From Haliaeetus albicilla (lineage: Eukaryota > Chordata > Aves > Accipitriformes > Accipitridae): a stretch of 64,000 nucleotides of DNA. The stretch lies in NCBI RefSeq assembly GCF_947461875.1, contig NC_091490.1:26279011-26343010 (forward strand). Reading direction: 5' to 3'. Position numbers and translations under genes: made by a program. Under the pieces are notes generated by a model. The model did not search any database, had not been told where the DNA came from, and saw nothing but the letters and a program-made list of their open reading frames with translations. Below, in pieces: positions 19,931-32,290 of the stretch (the stretch's first letter is position 1; every line of letters begins with the position of its first letter).

Positions 19931-22900
19931 AGACGAAATCTGAGGCTGAAGGTCAGCAATTTTTTTCCTGACAAGTGCAGAAATCTCCCCAAGGGATTCC
20001 TATGGCTTGAGACACTGCTTAAAAATAGAATAAATCAAATCTGTTGCAACGTGTATCACAGAGAGTCCTTTACTGCTCTAGGTCACTTAGGACTGAAATA
20101 AACACAAAGACAAAAGATTTCTAATTGTCCTTTAGCAGTCAGCAGGACAGCGTATTTCATCACCGGAATCGTGATTCTGTGTCAGTTTCTGCTGGAGTCT
20201 GCGCACCTGGGATGCCTGAGCAATGCAGGCTAGAGCCTAAATGAAGTATGTAGGCAAATGTAAAGGCTCAGATCAGCATTCCAGGCTGAAATCTGACATT
20301 CGCGGCTGGCCACAGTAACTTCTCGTGAGAAAGTTTCAGTGAATAATTTGGTATTTCATTCGTGTTAGTTAAGTGTTAATATTAAAAAAAACCAAAACGA
20401 TGTAAATTATTTTTTAGGAATTCTGTGTGCTCATCTACTTTAATTTCCCATTGTGCTGTAAGAAATAAGTCAAACAGCATCTAAGATCCCCAAAGTTCTG
20501 GATGATTCCCAGATGCGTGAAAGGTGACTTTCATGTGGTTTGCTCCATGTAAAGATACTAGGGCTGGAGTTCGCCATGAAAGCTGCGTGGTAAGAAGCCA
20601 ATGCTCTAGGCATCTCTATCCCCAGAAATTGTTGCTCTATGGAACTGTTTGAAACTTGTAATTACAGGCTTTTTGTTTAACTTTCAAGTGTATCTTATTA
20701 GTAGTTGAAATATAAACACTCAAGGGATTTATAATACAGCTGCTGAGTATGGGCATTACTTTAAAAGTGACCAAAACTCAACAAAAGCCTTTCAGTGGTG
20801 CTCATGGGCTCAGGCAGGTAAGGGCTTTAGCCCAGTAGTTCTGTCTGGAAGTTGCTTTCCAGAAGTGAGATAGTTACCTCTCACGTCCTCTCTAAGTAAG
20901 CTTCAATTTTGAAATTCTTAGCATCTTGGTGGCTTTCAACTACTTGTATGAAATCCATTCATGTGCTTCCTTAGGGAGAGGATGTCACGCGAAAAGCATT
21001 CCTCCACACTCCAAACTATCCACGGGGGCGCTGTCCCAGAGCCTCAGCAGGACACCAGGGTGGGAACAGGGCTAGAGCATGAGCTGCATCCTCACAGTTA
21101 TCACTGTTTTCCCCAGGCTGAAGTTCAAGAACCTGCTTAGAGGGTTCAGGAGGACTTACAGCATGAGTAGCCAGCATGGGAATAAGGGTTATTAACCTGT
21201 ATTCTTGAAGCAGTTTATCCCCCATTGCAGGCTGCTACACTAGGCAGCTGCCCGCTTTCCCAGTTTCTTGAGCTGTATGTGAAGTTGCTTATATGGGATT
21301 GAAGTGTTCTGCTTGTATTTGGTACTTAACAGCAGGGGTTGGTGCATATTGTATGTATGCAGTGATCAATCCAGTACAAAATGAAACAGTTTGTGAGGGG
21401 ATTTTACTTTTTGTCAGTTATACTTTTAAAGCTATTGATCTGCCAGAGAGTGGTTTGTTGGTTGTTTTTTTTTTCCATTTTTAGGGATTGCATATTTTGA
21501 TGCATCACCATCTGATTATAGAATCAAGACATAAGCATAGTTCAGTTTCAAAGAGGTTTCAAGAATTTAAGTCAGTAATAAATAGTTCATTAAATTCTCT
21601 TAAACTGACAAAGTGAGGAAATTTACAGCGTTCAAGATTATACTCGTAGCTCATGTTGTTGAACCTCAGTTTGCAGTTGTGTATCAGTACATAAATATAA
21701 ATAATGAAGTTTAAGGTCTTAAACTCCTAGTGGAAAAACTTTAAACCTGCAATGGAGACATAAAGAAAAGATGTAAAAATTCGGGGTGTTTTGATTAAGA
21801 CCTTATGCTTATTTTCTATATGGTTCCATAGGAAATCTCCTTTAAAAAGTGCTCATTTTAAGAGATAGAAAAGGAACATCTGGCAGCAGATATCAAAGCT
21901 GAGAGACTGAAGTAGCCTTTCTCTTGTATCTGTGTACATACAGACATTTCAATATTTGTCTTTAGACTGCTTTACTCCTGTTAATTTCTAATAGCTTATT
22001 TCCTAAGAACATGTCAGATGTTTTCCCTTTCTAGTGAAAAAGGCAATTTTCATTTACTGTGTTTTAAAACTTACTAGAGACCTTTGGAAAAGATTTCAGG
22101 CACTAAAGCGGTATGTGTTTAGCACCTTCTTTGTTCTCCAGTAGGCACTGGCCTTCTGTATCAACTTAACCTAAGCCAGCTAAAACTCCTTTTCCCCAGT
22201 GCCTACAGTGTGCTCTCTCTGGCGACGAGTCCGTGGGCTGAAAAGTCCTTTCTTTACAGACTAGCTCTGCTCAGATTGAGTCACTTTGGGAGAGTCTGGA
22301 TGGCTTCTGCATGCAGATTGTTTTTGTGTATGAAAAATGCATGAATATTCCCTCAGGTGTTAATTAATGCCATTCTTAAAAGTTATTGAGAACTTCAAGC
22401 AAAAAAATCAGAAGGTTCTCAGACAGTATTCAAATGTACTCCTTACATCTAATTATTCAGTCACACTCCTCCTAAGTGTCTGGCCAAAACCCCTTTCTCC
22501 TTCCTTGCTATATGTCCATGACTGATACTGTGCCTTTGTGATAAGGGGAACCTTTTACTTTTAGTTTTGCTTTGCTTAGCTGGATGTGAAGTGGGGGAAA
22601 TTTTGTGTCCTTTTCTGTTCACAATAACTGAGTTTCTGGTTTCTAATTTGTAGGGTTTTATTAGCTGTAGTGGTGAGGTAAAGAAGAAGAGCTTGAACAA
22701 CCCCCATTTGATCACACTTTAAATACTTTCTTTGATAATTCATTTAATCAGTAAACAGCAGGAGTCGATGGCATTTACTGGGAAGTTTCTCAAATGATGA
22801 AAACAGAGAATGAAGAGTTACAACAAAGTGTTTCCCTCAGGACAGTACTAATGAGCCTACGGATTGGGCAGGATAAAGATACATGCAGCAGTTTTGTGTG

Positions 22901-25149
22901 TTCATGGTCTACGTAGAATATGTGATGTTCTGGAATGAGGATCTGAGAAAAACAAGTGTCAATGAATAGGAATTTAATGCATGTGGGGAAAAAGTAGATT
23001 AATTGCTTCTGCTTCTGCTTTTCAGGTTGACCTCCACAAAAGGAAGGCCACCGTAACATCTCAAATTGTGTCATGAAAACAACCCTTCTCCTTCGTTAGT
23101 AACAATAGCTCTCATGACTGCACTGAAATAATTTCTGAAAGTTAATTTTCTCTTTTAGTCTCTATGATTGCTCTTGAAGCTTCTGGGAGCTAAGACAGTG
23201 GAAATGAACAGAATGATCCCATTAACAGCTTCCATACTTTTTCTGCACAGAGCTGACTCTTTTGACATAGATGCTGCAGGAAAATGGTCAGATGGTCTTA
23301 ACAGGTCTTAACTGAACAAAACAATTTTCACTGGAGGGAGTGACTAGCTTGAAAGCAATGCTGTTAATACCAGTTTGGCTGAGAAAGAATTTAATTTTTA
23401 CATAGTCCATATTTTCAGTCAAACATGGCAGTTCGACTTGCCTTTCCTACTGTAGTATGAAAGGAAAATACAAAACTGTGTCCACATCTGCTATTACTTA
23501 GGAAATACTAAATATCAAAAGAATGTTGTAACTGTGTTAGAATTTCAGACAAGCAGACCTGAGTAGCTTGTTCATATTTGAAGATTTATCCTAATTGCAT
23601 TAATATTTAGTTTTGGTGGTATGGATCGCAAAACCTTCAGCACACCCTGCATACTCATGCTAGCAGTGCACATGGAACTTCCAGATAATTCCATGTATAG
23701 TGGGCTTTCAGGAGCAAAAGCTTTGCATGGTAGCTCCATGAACAAAACCAGAATTACTATTTCTGTAACAGATCTGGAATCATTTCAGTAGAAAGTTCTG
23801 AATAATGCAAGGCAGCAGAATGTTTTAGATTGCAATTCCACCTTGCTTCTGTCTGAGAAATTAAAATGTGAAAAGAAACATGTAATTGAGTGCTGAAGAG
23901 CTTAATTTAATATGAACTATTTTTGAAACTGGGTGGCAAGTCATAGATAATGGTGATCAATACAGTACTTTTGATGAAAAAAACCAAAAAACCCTCTGCA
24001 ATTCACTGGGATGGCATCACTTCTTGCATTGTTATAGCAATGCCTTAAGCTAGGCAGCACCAGAGTTGAAGAGAAAAAGGCATGATGTGAGGAAAAGGAA
24101 TTATATCTCTAACTTTTTTTTTTTTTTTTTTTTTAAACCTCTGTGTTTCAGACTGAGTTTATTTCTGTCTCTAGTTTCAGGTAGCCGCCTGAAGTTTGTT
24201 CTGTTGAGTTAGGATGTGAACAGGAGCTCCAAATTTAATTGCAAGTTACAATTCAAGGTTGCCTGGTTATTTACTTAAAGTAACATTTTTTTCTTTAATG
24301 TCAAGATTGAATAAATTTATTTGCTCCTGTTTCACGTAGGAGCTGCCTTCAACTTTATATCAAATACTATCAGTGGAAGCCTCCCTGATGCCTCTGCCAA
24401 TGTGTGGTATTCAAACTTTTCTAAAAACAATTGTTTCTAACCTGCAGAAAATATTTAAAAATGTGGCCAGTGTGCCACCTCCTTGTGTGTCATCTTTCCA
24501 GGTAAGCACCATCACATAGGTCCATCAGCTGGCTTTCTGTAAAAGTCAGTGTTATAACTGGGAATTAGGAGTAAAGGTATGTGTACCAACATAGCTGCTC
24601 CCTCATATGAGCCATGTAACTCGTGTCACTTAGCTAGACACCTATTACACTGCACAGTGCTGGTGGTATCTTGAGATATGTCCATTAGAACTAAATGAGC
24701 CATACACTGAAAATTGTCAGTAATTGTTTGATGTGGACTATTTATCTGATAGCAGTTGCCTGGAGAGGGATTTACAAGAAACATGTATGAACGATGTTAC
24801 TATCTTTCTTCTTGAAAATTAGCTTAACTATGAAGGTGAAGCGGGAGTGAGTTCGAGATGTGCTTCCTTTGGTTGTGTTTGCTACATCCCTCCCTCAGGC
24901 GACGGAAAGTAGGTATATTTAAATAGTTATCTCTCTGTGTCTTGAAACTGTAGGTGATATAAAGGCACTACCCATCTGATGAAAATTTTGCTCGGGGAGG
25001 AGAACTAAAATGCCACTAAATAACACCATGAAAATAATATTTGGAACTCTTACATTGCTTCCCATCTATCCTCAGCCATTAAGTTTTTCAATGGTATTTA
25101 CATTAAAGAGCAAAATTGATTTATGTTGTTATGTTGTATAGCAGACGGA
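19931..25149. other. Intergenic, nothing firm recognised
   Basis: About 5 kb of AT-rich DNA. A 21-T run lies at 24114-24134. I see no coding exon, RNA gene or identifiable transposon. Small open frames (for example 22461-22715 and 22790-23074, both minus) have no recognisable similarity. Confidence 0.6.
24114..24134. repeat. Poly-T run (21 T)
   Basis: An uninterrupted T homopolymer. It could be the tail of an old minus-strand retroposon, but no body is recognisable beside it. Confidence 0.9.
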
Positions 25150-25275
25150 CATTTTGGTGGATGGAGAAGTTAGGTAACTCTCCCAAAGTCACAAGAGAAG
25201 TTGGTGACCACCAGGAATAGAAGCCACACATGCTGACAGCCAAGTCTCTGCGAGCCACAAGACCATCCTTCCTCC
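25150..25275 (-). repeat. MIR-type SINE remnant (antisense), tRNA-like head retained
   Basis: On the + strand, 'agttaggtaactctcccaa' and 'gtcacaagagaagttggtg' are followed by 'aggaatagaagccacac' and end in 'gagccacaagaccatcct'. That is the order of the antisense amniote MIR consensus (gttaagtgacttgcccaaggtcacac, gggaatagaacccagg, taaccactagaccatcct). The last block corresponds to the tRNA-derived 5' head. A short deletion precedes the first block. Confidence 0.7.
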
Positions 25276-28200
25276 TGCACACAGAGAAGCATCGGCATGA
25301 AGGGGAAGTACTTTCTGTGGTTTTGGAGAGGCTGTTCCGGTGACTCTGACATTATCAGCAGAAGGACGCAAGATTTTTACATAGAGGGCTGGCTGCATGG
25401 CTGTTGCTATAATTATTTTGTAATTTTGGCTGCTCTCAAACTGGACTCTTTTTCCAAGGGTTGGCCAAATATTCCCCATGCAGGAGGAAGGAAGAAGGCC
25501 AAAGATTAATCTACCATTTTTGAAGAGAGGGTAATTGTTGAAGGGGCTGGTGAGTTTTTTAAAAAAATAAAACGTTCCATATAATGCCTATCCATCCTGA
25601 GTTGTGAAGCCCTTTGGTCTGTGTTGTACCAGGCACTCTTGAGCAGAGTACATGGGCAAAGAAAGAACCTATAAGGCTGGTAAGAAGAAATGTTCTTTAG
25701 TGCCAGCTTTTAAATCTAGCTCTGGCATAAGTCATGGAAAGTATCACTATGTTCGGCTATGTTTTATTAGCAATTCTCAAACACGCTCATTTTTTCCATG
25801 GTTAGCACCACTTCCCAAATTTCAGCAGACATCTGTCAAGCCATCTTGTCTCCCTCCACTGTCCCTTCAGTCTGCACTGATAGTAGTTCCAGCAGCAACC
25901 AACAGCGTAAGTAATAACACCATGTAAGCAAGACTGGAGAAATAGCAATTGAACACTTACCAGCAGTAATTCAAGAGATTCAGCTGTGTCCACTAGCCTG
26001 CGTAATACTGGGTGGACGCAGCTGAACTATTTGGGATGGGCAGAGAAAAGGCAGGGAACAGAGCTCCTCCTGCCCCACAACATGGAATGGGTGCTGCCCT
26101 GGGGAGGGCTGGTTGTGGAGAAAGAGCTTTTCCTTCCTCTGATAATTTCTCCAGAACTGAGGGTTAGATTGTAGAACCATCAGGGTGGCTTCCACAGAGC
26201 CAGGTCACAGCCATATGCTAGGTTTTATCAATATTAAAAATCACCTAGTCCATATTTCTGTCAGTAATGGAAAGACAGTAGTAAAATAGCTTTCTCTAGA
26301 AGTCATTGTTTATCCACAGAAATGTTTTGGGAGGTGGAGGAGGTTATTGCCATCTTATAGTATATTAAATAAACAGTGTGATTGTGCAATTATTCTATAT
26401 TCTCATTTTGGAATAAGATGGGAATGATAAAAAGAAGTGGTGTTTAGTCATCTGTCAATTAACATGAACACACTTTCTTGCATATGCAACAGAAGGCAAA
26501 AACATTATCAATTTAAAATCACTACGTAACATTAATATTGCAATACTGACTAAAGACCTTAGCTAGGTTAGAGGTCCCATAGCTTTAGGTGTTGTGCAAA
26601 CAGTAAATAACTATTTCTGACTTAAAAAGCTTACAAACACTGACAGTCTTTTTTTTAGACAGGACTTTCTGTGAGTGCAGAGACAGTTCTTGCTCAGCTG
26701 TGACTTAGAGTAGTCATCTTGAAATTGCGAAGGAAGCACAAGGTAGAGTAAGTGCAAATGAAAATGGAAATTGAAGAAACTGAAAGAGAAAATGCATGTG
26801 TGGAATAAAAAGCTGATGAGTATGAAAGAGTGTTGAGCACAGCTTGTTTTGGTGGAAATTTAGCTTATGTAGCAGCTGGTAAGAACCAGAGACATTCGGG
26901 TTCTCAAATGTATGTCATGGTCTGATTGGCACTGCAATTTCTGATGTAGGGGTCCAAGAAGTCTTCTCTGAAACAACCTGAGCACTTGGGTACATAAGTC
27001 CCCGAGCTCTGCTGTGGCTTTATTGCAATGAGAGAAAAGAGACTCTCTTAAGTACTTAGGCCCAGATTTTTTGAGTGTTAGATCCCTGAGTCTTACTGAA
27101 TTGAATTCTTGGGCTAAATTAATTTCTCAATTCTCTCAATTCTTCAGCTTTTTAATACTGAGTTTTCAGTGTCTTACTACATTAAAAAAAAATATCTGTG
27201 CCTTACAGCAGCATCAAATTGGATTCATATTCACATACATTCCCTTCTGGTGGCTTTTCTTCTGTGACGTTGCTCTGATTAGCTGTAAAAGACGGAGGAG
27301 ATATTCTTGAAATAGGTTGTTTTTAAGGGCCACTCTGATGTTTATCCTCTTTATAGTATGGCACAGCTGGGAATGGCAATTTACTCTTGTAACAGGTTGA
27401 TCAAGGATCAGCTGCAGTATTAAAAGATTAGTACCCAGTTAATTTCCAGTGAGCTGTTCTGTAATAAACTCAGCATGTTGATGTGGATTTTCAATGTTTG
27501 AATGTCTTTCTCATTTACATAACATTTTATTTGAAGTCTAGCTAACCCCCCCCATATTCTATTAATTTATAATATGCCATTAAGAAACACTGTGATTTTA
27601 AACTTATAACTCATAGAATGAGTTATATATTTGGACATCTGGACAATAGCTCTAACAAAGCAAACAAGCCACTCTTTACTAATAGGTTGCAGTGCTGCCA
27701 ACCAGAACAAATGAGAAGTATGTGGACTCAGTAATTAATAAAAAAATCAACCAGTTGATTTGTTTTCAAGGATTATTAACATGATTCAATCTTATTTATT
27801 AATGACCTCTGTACCTACAAAACTGAATACAGCTGTTATAACAATGTTTGTATTTATCTAGTGACCCTGCTGTAAACAGATATCATTGTAGCATTGCAGA
27901 TCCACTTCTAGCTCTGCCAAATCCAAGACTGTATTCTGTGCCAGTAGAGAGTTACCAGAACTCAGAAAAATGTTAAGAAAGCTGTCTGTAGTCTAAGTGC
28001 AATGTCTCACTGAATCTGAGAGAAAATGAACTTGAGTGAGGATTTCCTGACTAAACATTCAATACTGTCTCTGTAGCAGTTTTTAATCCTGTATTCTTCA
28101 CAATATCCCATATACTTAATGCAGCACAGTAATTAGGTTCAAGGTAGGCCACTGTTTATGGGCCAACAACAGTAGCATTGCAATTCTTAGCCTTTAACTC

Positions 28201-31200
28201 ATTGGGTGTATCAGCAACCTCACTCCTCGCTGCCCTCTCCATTCTTCAGAGGTAGGGAGACAAGGATTTGCACGGGGCTATGCACCATACAACAAATTTG
28301 CTGTATAGGAGTTGGTAGCCAGGAGATTCGGCAGTCTGCAGTGGAAATTCTTTGTCCAGTGTCTTGAATTCTGCCGGATCTTTTTCCACTGCCCTGGATA
28401 CAACAGCGCTTTGACGTTACTTTGGATTGTAGCCATGGTGGATGCTGTAACTGTGTTTTTCTCCTGAGAAAAGATGGTGTTTTCTGACCAGTTCTAGTCA
28501 GGTGTTTAATGTTAACTTTTATATGTAAAATCAGTTATGCAAGAAAACTGAAAAATGCCTTTGCCCTCAGAGTGAGACTATCTTTCTTTAGACTATGAGC
28601 AACACAAATAGGAATCACAGTGTTTGTCTTTTGGCCCTGGGAGCTGTTATAATGTCAGCAAGAGTTATGAGATGCTTGCGTTGACTTTGTACTGTGTCCA
28701 CAGCGTCACTGTGCCCAGTACACTGTGGAGTGAACAATTACAGACCTTCTATGGATGCTGCAGCAGCTTCTTTTGAACTGCAAAAAGTTTTGCCAGATCT
28801 GCTCAAAATAATTTAAAGTGTGCTGGATTTGCTCACTTGTGCTGTGTGTGGACAACAGATTGAGCTGAGCATGTGCCTTTCCCACAAAATCTAGAAGACG
28901 TGTTGGTAATTTAGCAGGTTTTCAAGCACTGGATATTGCATTCAATTGTACAAGAGCCTATGCTTTTTCATCCTTTAAACAGCAGCATCTCTTGTTCATG
29001 TACGATAAGAAGCAATACTATTTGTAACCATGTGCATTTGCTTGCTTTTCTATGGGTGGTTTAAAAAAATCTTTTCCTGAAGGGTTGTTTTCTTTGTTTG
29101 CATAGCTGCCTTGTGAGGGCTTTAGTCGCTTGGTTCAGGTTTGCTGATGCCCCACTTTGCATCTAAAACGTCTTGGCAAGGAGCATGAAGTGTTTTTCCT
29201 CTTCTTCCCCAGAGGCTCTGTGGAAGGTTCTGTGCTGGCTAAGCCTGCCCTTCACCATAGGTTTAAAAAATAAAAAGCAATTACCCTTGTTGTCAGGCAG
29301 CAGGCGAGTAATGTGCCTCCTTGCCTCGAAGAAGGTTCCCAGCCCCCATGATGCTCCTTGTTTATGGAAACTAGGCTCATAATATTACAAAATAAAATCC
29401 AGGATGGTGCCATCAGCCTGTGATTGGCTTTGGAGGTTGAAAAAGGAGGAAATTTAATGGACTAAGCTCTAAAGTCAATAAAAGACTGTGTTTTGTCCTC
29501 GCTGGTCTTGGCTTGAGATAAAAGTAACTGTGGATGGTGTATTTCATTGGTAGGAATCACACACAGTGGAAAGTACATTAGCATTTCAGATTTATAGTAT
29601 TTCTAGTCCAACACTGTGTCAAACGATAGCTGGTAATTTCAGCAGCAAAAGTAAAACCAATGTGAAAATTATTAAGCAATAATATGTCCAGGGGGCAAGA
29701 TATTTTGAGTAAATAGTTGGCATTTGTCCTTACTTAAATGTTTTTAACCTTTCCAGTGTTATAAGTGGATTGTAGGTATATTTATAATGTGCATTGGTAT
29801 TTGCAGTCAAACAGAAATCTTGAGCTAATGTTAGAGCATGTTAAATAAGATGCAAGAAGATATATATCACAATGGATATATTTTTAACATTAAAAATAGA
29901 TTTTGTTCATTGTATTTTAGAAGAAAAAAATATGTATGTTGTTGAGGTAAACAGATCAGTCTAAAGTCAGTGTTCGGTTACGTAAAACTTAACTTCAAAT
30001 CATTACTGTTTAGTCGTGTTAGAAGAATCTGAAAACAGAGCTTGATAATCAGAAGACTGTTAAAATGTCAAGCATCCTTCACAGTAGCCACTACTCTGAG
30101 CCTTACACTGAAGGGTGAAATTCAACCTCTTGTTTCCTGTGTTGAGATGCAGTTGTTGAGGGTGTTTACTGTATTTAAATTTTACAACAATAACTTCATA
30201 TACCTAACTGCTAATCACATTTTGCCACCCAGCTGCAACAGCGTACAAGGCCTTGTAACTGAACATCAGGCTTAAGGAGCTTTCACTGGGCTCAGCAGGA
30301 ACTCTTCTCCCAACCTATTTTAATTGCAGCAGCTGCCTCTCTCCTGACAAAAGCGTTGCTGAGGAGTTGGCTTCACAAAGGAGTTTCTCCCACCCTCCCC
30401 AGAAGGAGAGTATGTGGGAGACTCTGAGCACAGGGTAGGGAGCCCCAAAGGGCTTAGCACATTGTAATGCAGAGATAAATGAGACTTCTTGTGCTGTTGA
30501 CAAACCTGTACCTCTGAGAATTGCGTTGTGTCTCTGAGCTTTGTAATCTGGAAGTGAGGCTAGAGGAATTGCTTCCTTCCTCGTAACTGGGTCAAACAAG
30601 TGCAGCAGAGGCTGGGTGCATTGGTTCCTTAATCATCCATCTGCCTGAGAGCCTGCATTTTTAGTCTAAAGGAGTCTGTGGGGTATCATAGGTCATCTTT
30701 GCCTCACAGCAGGTCCTATGTCTGCCAACAGACATTCACAGCATCAGGTATTTATGTATCACTCAAAAGAAAAAAAGAGTTTTGCACATTTTTGGAGGTA
30801 ACTGGAATCCTTCTCTCTCTCCTCAGCTTCTTCCACTTCTGTGTTTCTCTGTCCCATAAGGCTTATTTTAATCTTCATTTTGCACAATGATGTTGTGAGA
30901 TAATAGAAGTTTAAAATTTTGGCCAGGACCAGAACATTTGTATGAAGAGTGACTAAAATAGAGGCCTATAGACCGTTATCTTCTTTCCCTCCTAAAATCA
31001 TTATGCGTTTACCCACCTCTGCCACCACTGAAGTAATTAAAGAAAGAACCAAAACTAAGTTTGCCAGCTCAGGCAAAGAGGTGAAAAAAGAGAATTGAGA
31101 AAATGTTGCCTTGTGCACCTGGAGCTACAGTACGGAATCATCCAGATATGAAGACAGAGGTACCTATTGTTATATACATGAATTGCAAATTGTTTGCAGG

Positions 31201-32059
31201 CATCAACAGAAGACTTGATTGCAATCGAAATTGGGCAATTCCTGGTCTTTTCGTATAAGCAACAAGTGATTTAGGTCTACAGGTGTAAGTTGCTGATGGC
31301 TCTTAGGGGCTGCGCCTGGCTTCCTCAGCAGAGGTATGTGGACAGCTGCTCTGAGGAAGCATCTTCCAAAGTTATTTTAGTTGTTGTCTCAACTTTCCAG
31401 GCTGTGTCTTTGCCATCTATCTTTGCTAGAATTATAATAGTAGCATAAGGCAGAGGTGCATGCTGTTCCTGTGCAGCTGGCCCTCACAAACCTCAGGCTG
31501 GTCACTTGTATTGTACCTTCCTTTGTATCAGGAGAGCTACCTGAATGCAAAAAACAGCTTTCTCATAAAGATGTACCGTAACTGCCCAGAATTTCTCACA
31601 GAAGTTTCATAGAAGTTAAAGAACACCAAGCAAGTGTGCTGCAAAACTGCAGTCTGTAACGTATGCATGCTGCACTTGATTCTTGCTTGCCTTAGACTGC
31701 ATGCCACCATTCTCACAGGTGCAGAGCAAGTTGTAGGAGTGGAAATTGCCACCAGCTCAAAACTGTAACACTTTGCACCTTGGTGGAAATGACTAATCAA
31801 GGTGCAAAGCAGCAGCTTTGAGACTGTGGTCTTGAGTTAGGAGAGCTGTGGCTTTACTAGGTCTGGAATGGCACAGCTGTTTATTTTTTCTTGTGTTCCA
31901 CTGGACCAGTGGAAAGAAGTTTACTTTATTCTTTTAATCTTTCTCATTACCTTGTTAATTTTCACTAGCTAGCATGCATCTCGGGGCTGAATCCTGGACT
32001 CTGCTTTGATACAGCTAATGAAAATTCCCACTCCCATCTGCATCATTAGCCTAATGTGT
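25276..32059. other. Intergenic, nothing firm recognised
   Basis: About 6.8 kb of AT-rich DNA with only short chance open frames. One weak MIR-like trace lies near 30825-30905. No gene, RNA or recent transposon seen. Confidence 0.6.
30825..30905 (+). repeat. Possible MIR-type SINE trace (sense)
   Basis: The succession 'ctgtgtttctctgtccc', 'aatcttcattttgcacaa' and 'gatgttgtgagataa' resembles the 3' half of the sense MIR consensus (ctgtgcctcagtttcc ... aaaatggggataat ... ggttgttgtgaggat). The similarity is low. Confidence 0.3.
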
Positions 32060-32290
32060 TAGTTAATAATATTTAGTATTTTGCACAGCCACTTGTATTT
32101 TCAAAGCACTTAACAGTTATTAACTAATTAATCCTCACAACATGCCTGTGAGTTGGAAGGTAAGTAAATATTAACATTCCCCTTTTAGCAAAGGGGGAAC
32201 CAAATAGGAAGATTAAGTGATTTGCATGGACTTAGTGGCAGAGCTGGCAAGAGAACTCCTGTGCTTTAGCGCTTGTGCTTATCCTTCCAG
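32060..32290 (-). repeat. MIR-type SINE (antisense), best preserved in window
   Basis: A nearly full-length antisense MIR-like element: 'caaagcacttaacagttatt', then 'attaatcctcacaacatgcc', 'ctgtgagttggaagg', 'cattccccttttagcaaag', 'gattaagtgatttgcatgg', 'cttagtggcagagctggc' and a degraded tRNA-like head ('gcttgtgcttatcc'). Block order and spacing follow the family consensus over about 230 bp. MIR/CORE-SINEs are ancient amniote tRNA-derived retroposons and are rare in bird genomes. Survival of such a long copy may be neutral luck or may reflect exaptation. Confidence 0.8.

Noticed and set aside
18853..19992. Open frames of up to 379 codons on both strands over the first CpG island
   Set aside because: They consist largely of the translated minisatellite (50- and 40-bp units cycling through frames) and Pro/Arg/Gly-rich composition. 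Several frames are open at once, as expected from GC content and not from coding selection.
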